64,000 nucleotides of DNA, from assembly GCA_964462525.1 (NCBI GenBank), contig CAYWWY010000001.1, positions 248,001 through 312,000 of the forward strand, read 5' to 3'. Below, piece after piece: positions 60,965-64,000 of this stretch (within the stretch, counting starts at the first letter, position 1; the number at the start of each line of letters is the position of its first letter). Origin of the DNA: CAYWWY01 sp964462525. GTDB taxonomy: Bacteria > Thermotogota > Thermotogae > MWEM01. Under the pieces are notes generated by a model, which had not been told where the DNA came from, did no database searches, and saw only the letters and a list, made by a program, of their open reading frames with translations. The translations under genes and the position numbers were made by a program.

Positions 60965-61932
60965 GAAGGCTCTCCAAAATAGGCTTTGATCGCCATAGTC
61001 GCCGCTAATGCTCCATCAGCAGCCGCATTAACGATCTGACGGATGGGTTTTTTCACAATGTCTCCAACAGCAAAAACACCTGCGCACTGGGTTTCAAGGG
61101 TCTGTGGATCAACAGGGATAAATCCGTCTTCATCAAGAGGGATAATCCCTTGAACAAGATGTGAATTTGGGGCCAAACCTACATATACAAAGGCCCCATC
61201 GGTAAATAACTCACTTAATTCGTTCGTTTTCTTATTTTTAATCCGAAGATGGGTTAGCTTGGAAACACCACAAAATTCTTCGACAATAGAATTCCATTGA
61301 AAACGGATTTTGGAATTTGCGAAAGCCTTATCTTGAATCACCTTTTCCGCCCTCAACCGGTCTCTTCTATGGATAATCGTCACAGAGTTTGTGATAGTAG
61401 AAAGATAAATCGCTTCATCGACAGCAGAATTACCTCCCCCAATGACCACTACATCTTTTCCTGAAAAAAGCGGTCCATCACAGATCGAGCAATATGAAAG
61501 CCCTTTTCCCTCTAATCGTTCTTCACCAGGAACACCCAGTTTTTTGTGTTCCGCTCCAGTCGCGATAATTAAGACTTGAGCGCGAATTTTTCGTCCCTCA
61601 TCGGTACTCACTTCTTTTTCCCGTCCATTTATGGAGATCTCAGTTACTTCGCCAGGCAAAAACTGTAACCCGTAATAACTGGCATGGTCTTTCATTCGAT
61701 CAGAAAGCTCAGAACCGTTGATTTGCTGAAAACCGGGATAATTTTCAATCATCTGGGTACGAGCCATTTGGCCCCCTTGAACGGTTTTCTCAATGAGAAG
61801 GGCATTTAACCCTCCTCGCGCGGCGTATAAACCTGCGGTCATTCCAGCGGGCCCCCCACCGACAATGATCATATCATATGATTCTTTTATATCCGTATGT
61901 TCAGACAGATCACCGACATCAAAAAAGACCAT
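60961..61932 (-). CDS. trxB: thioredoxin-disulfide reductase
   Basis: 323 residues. FAD motif VGGGPAGMTAGLYAARGG, redox site YCSICDG, NADPH motif VVIGGGNSAVDEA, and GVFAVGDI at the C-terminus. It reduces thioredoxin with NAD(P)H. Confidence 0.93.
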   Translation of the reverse strand: MVFFDVGDLSEHTDIKESYDMIIVGGGPAGMTAGLYAARGGLNALLIEKTVQGGQMARTQMIENYPGFQQINGSELSDRMKDHASYYGLQFLPGEVTEISINGREKEVSTDEGRKIRAQVLIIATGAEHKKLGVPGEERLEGKGLSYCSICDGPLFSGKDVVVIGGGNSAVDEAIYLSTITNSVTIIHRRDRLRAEKVIQDKAFANSKIRFQWNSIVEEFCGVSKLTHLRIKNKKTNELSELFTDGAFVYVGLAPNSHLVQGIIPLDEDGFIPVDPQTLETQCAGVFAVGDIVKKPIRQIVNAAADGALAATMAIKAYFGEPS

Positions 61933-61968
61933 TCTATCTCCCCCTTTTGGGTAATGGTTCCATATCTC

Positions 61969-63327
61969 CTATCGAAACATGCGCTTAGCAAGATACATTC
62001 CGCTCATGGATGCCTGAACGATTCCTCTCGTAAACCCGGATGCATCTCCCATCACGTAGACCTCTTCACCAGGTAATCGGAAGGGTTGATCGTATTGAGG
62101 CTTAAGCGAGTAAAATTTTGCTTCGACTCCGTATAGGAAATTACCCGGATTGTTAACTCCAGGTATAGCATGGTTCAACCGTTCAATAAACTCTTCGATC
62201 GCAAATGCGGTTCTTCTAGGGAGGACCAGATTCAGATCTCCCGGAGTTGCATCAAGTGTTGGTTGAATATATGATTTTGAAATCCTTTGCGCCGTAGATC
62301 TTCTTCCAAAAAGGAAATCTTTATACCGTTGAATAATGATCCCTTTTTCACCAGCCAATTTATTGGCAAGCCGTATGACCGATAATCCATAAGTATTGGG
62401 GTCATTGAAGGGATACGTAAAATTATGAGTTACCAAAATCGCAAAGTTCGTGTTTTCTGTCTTTGTATGCACAAAAGAATGTCCATTTACTGTGACAAAA
62501 TCATTCCCTTCTTCTCGACTCACGAGCCCTTGAGGATTGACACAAAACGTTCGGACTTCATCATCAGTTCTCGACAAGTATTTGACCTTAAACTCATAAA
62601 GCACATCCGTTACTTCCCGACTGACTTGATGGCTCAACTCATATCGAATCCCAATGTCCACCTTAGTCCCAGAAAACGGAATCTTTCGATCCGACAACAC
62701 CTTTTTTACCAATCCCGATCCACCTCGACCAGTTGCGAGAACAATGCGATCGTATTCTTTTGAAAGCGTACCATCTGAAAAGCGCAATTGATACATTCGC
62801 ATTTCTGGAAAAAAAACAACTTCCTCCACTTCTTTCTCAAACTCCATTCGAAATCTTTGCATCGGATCGAGAGAAAACCGATCAAATAATACACGACTAA
62901 CTATTTGCAGGTTGTCCGTCCCCACGTGAATGAAATCACTCAGTACCAATGATAAATTGTTTCGAAAAAAACTCTCTGTTATCCGGGACAACTTTCGGTT
63001 GTTTTGAATGCTGCTCTTCTCAATCCTGTCCAAGGTCTCTTCTAAAGTCCACAAGCCAATAACGGGGTCAAGGAACTCCTGATATGTGTTTTTCCCTAAA
63101 TAGGAAGCAATTTCGCCTCCAATCTCCTCCGAAATGGATAATTTTCCATCCGAATACGTTCCTGCACCGCCAAACCCATAAATAGAACCTTTCCCCTCCG
63201 GGGTTCGCTTGTCGGGCGCGTGCCCACGTTCAAAGATGTCAACACGAACCCCAGAAACTTGATCCCGGATCATTTGCTCCATAAAACCGATCGTGCTAGT
63301 CCCACATCCTACGATTGCAATTTTCAT
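61969..63327 (-). CDS. COG2509-type FAD-dependent dehydrogenase
   Basis: 452 residues. N-terminal dinucleotide motif IVGCGTSTIGFME, then IYGFGGAGTYSDGKL (a COG2509 hallmark), LATGRGGSG and the C-terminal VYVMGDASGFTRGIVQAS. Reaction and substrate are unknown. Upstream promoter TGATACAAT at 63358. Confidence 0.8.
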   Translation of the reverse strand: MKIAIVGCGTSTIGFMEQMIRDQVSGVRVDIFERGHAPDKRTPEGKGSIYGFGGAGTYSDGKLSISEEIGGEIASYLGKNTYQEFLDPVIGLWTLEETLDRIEKSSIQNNRKLSRITESFFRNNLSLVLSDFIHVGTDNLQIVSRVLFDRFSLDPMQRFRMEFEKEVEEVVFFPEMRMYQLRFSDGTLSKEYDRIVLATGRGGSGLVKKVLSDRKIPFSGTKVDIGIRYELSHQVSREVTDVLYEFKVKYLSRTDDEVRTFCVNPQGLVSREEGNDFVTVNGHSFVHTKTENTNFAILVTHNFTYPFNDPNTYGLSVIRLANKLAGEKGIIIQRYKDFLFGRRSTAQRISKSYIQPTLDATPGDLNLVLPRRTAFAIEEFIERLNHAIPGVNNPGNFLYGVEAKFYSLKPQYDQPFRLPGEEVYVMGDASGFTRGIVQASMSGMYLAKRMFR

Positions 63328-63357
63328 CTACTCACTCCCAAATCATTTTTCATGTTA

Positions 63358-63366
63358 ATTGTATCA
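63358..63366 (-). promoter_or_regulatory. extended -10-like promoter for the COG2509 gene
   Basis: TGATACAAT on the minus strand, about 30 bases before the ATG at 63327. Confidence 0.45.
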
Positions 63367-63370
63367 CGAC

Positions 63371-63739
63371 TTAACGGGTTTGCAGATGGGTCCAGATATC
63401 AAATGCCCTCCGAAGATAGGGGATCACAATGGAACCCCCGACAATCAACCCAATAGACATACTCTCCTCCAGTTCTTCCGTGGTGACGCCACACTGATAA
63501 CATTGGAGGAGATGGTAGGCGATGCAGTCATCACAACGCAACACAAGAGACGCTACTAAGCCCATAAGCTCTTTGGTCTTCTGATTGATCGCTCCGGGTC
63601 TGTACGCTTGGTGATCCAAAGACATAAACCGTTTTGTAACGATACCCGCATTCTTTAAGAGTTGCTGGTTTAACCGTTCTCTCTTTTGGGAAAAGACATC
63701 GATTGGGCTTTCATTGTCTTTCAATGATTCACGACTCAT
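63371..63739 (-). CDS. carboxymuconolactone-decarboxylase/AhpD-family protein
   Basis: 122 residues. CDDCIAYHLLQCYQCG contains the CxxC and His of the AhpD-like fold, suggesting a thiol-disulfide or peroxide-related role. The upstream frame contains the PEGA-gene terminator, so ATG at 63739 (GGAGGG upstream) is chosen. Confidence 0.82.
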   Translation of the reverse strand: MSRESLKDNESPIDVFSQKRERLNQQLLKNAGIVTKRFMSLDHQAYRPGAINQKTKELMGLVASLVLRCDDCIAYHLLQCYQCGVTTEELEESMSIGLIVGGSIVIPYLRRAFDIWTHLQTR

Positions 63740-63764
63740 ACTTGATCCCTCCATTTCTTTGCGT

Positions 63765-63795
63765 AAAAAAAGGCCGGACCGATCATCCGGCCTTT
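63765..63795 (-). terminator. intrinsic terminator of the PEGA-domain gene
   Basis: AAAGGCCGGA and TCCGGCCTTT pair around a 7-base loop; a T-run follows on the minus strand. Confidence 0.9.
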
Positions 63796-63811
63796 GATTC
63801 ATTCTTATACT

Positions 63812-64000
63812 CTATTGAATCCGTACCAATGAAGCGTTAATCGAATAGGATTCTCCCGCTCGAACATTGATCCTTGTAATATAACTGAAATACCCTTCAG
63901 CTACGATCAACACTTCATAAAGTCCTTCGTCAAGCTCCAATGAAATAGGACTGTTTGGAGAAAGCGTTCCACGAGACCGACCATTGACAAACACCGTACT
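63812..64000 (-). CDS. PEGA-domain protein, N-terminus beyond the window
   Basis: The last 62 residues plus stop: VFVNGRSRGTLSP, LELDEGLYEVLIVAEGYFSY and INVRAGESYSINASL form one PEGA domain, found in surface and secreted proteins. The frame runs off the window edge. Confidence 0.75.
   Translation of the reverse strand, partial: STVFVNGRSRGTLSPNSPISLELDEGLYEVLIVAEGYFSYITRINVRAGESYSINASLVRIQ

Noticed and set aside
63740..63802. 21 N-terminal codons of the CMD-family frame
   Set aside because: They lie in the PEGA-gene terminator, and the ATG at 63739 has a good ribosome binding site.

Overview
The window looks like ordinary, densely packed bacterial chromosome. There are about 60 protein genes, no rRNA, tRNA, CRISPR array, insertion sequence or prophage that I could see, and only one gene-free stretch over 300 bases (14073-14436). 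The gene set suggests an anaerobic, probably two-membrane ('diderm') bacterium from a deep lineage such as Thermotogota, Atribacterota or a relative. The clues are an Omp-alpha-like protein (SLH domain, long coiled coil, C-terminal anchor), an OstA/LptA-like exported protein, the pairing of S-adenosylhomocysteine (SAH) hydrolase with an MTA/SAH deaminase, a GH57 glucanotransferase, two radical-SAM aminomutases and a hydrogenase-like chemoreceptor. The lineage is an inference, not something the sequence proves.

Layout. 1-11.9 kb (minus strand): one long operon runs frr-uppS-cdsA-alaS-THEP1 NTPase-asparaginase-exported coiled-coil protein-AI-2E exporter-holA-membrane protein. It is followed by folP-murE, which has its own promoter and a striking attenuator-like hairpin. 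12-15.7 kb (plus): an exported CpdB-type nucleotidase, then a structured leader RNA and a glutamate 2,3-aminomutase. 15.8-27.6 kb (minus): thiBP-like thiamine transporter genes, then a probable operon ahcY-pheS-pheT-queD-mrpF-like-fur-ABC-2 exporter. 27.7-29.6 kb (plus): rqcP-folK-rsmI-marR. 29.6-34.7 kb (minus): FGGY kinase, lysophospholipase, membrane protein, MBL hydrolase and the Omp-alpha-like protein. 34.8-49.5 kb (minus): small coiled-coil protein-mtaD-M50 protease-HD-GYP-glpP-maoC-clostripain-like lipoprotein-coaD-kamA-kamB-like, then hpf-rng-GH57-ornithine racemase-like. 49.5-50.3 kb (minus): a ribosomal protein L9/NYN nuclease fusion. 50.4-57.1 kb (plus): LysM protein-rseP-ostA-like-serS, then a TIM-barrel protein and lemA. 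57.2-64 kb (minus): hydrogenase-like chemoreceptor, DNA glycosylase-like gene, membrane protein, cobalamin adenosyltransferase, trxB, a COG2509 flavoprotein, a CMD-family protein and a PEGA-domain protein cut by the window edge.

How the parts fit. Translation and envelope housekeeping (frr, alaS, pheST, serS, hpf, rng, uppS, cdsA, murE, rseP) is mixed with folate and pterin genes (folP, folK, queD), methyl-cycle recycling (ahcY, mtaD) and beta-amino-acid synthesis. The two aminomutases carry the diagnostic residues of different enzymes: Lys332/Asn369 (glutamate type) in one and Asp294/Asp331 (lysine type) in the other. Most recognisable promoters are extended -10 elements (TGnTATAAT) with poor -35 boxes.

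The observations most worth follow-up are the multi-helix leader upstream of the glutamate aminomutase, the terminator-like 20-bp hairpin in the folP leader, the L9-NYN ribonuclease fusion, the hydrogenase-chemoreceptor fusion and the clostripain-fold lipoprotein that has lost its catalytic cysteine.
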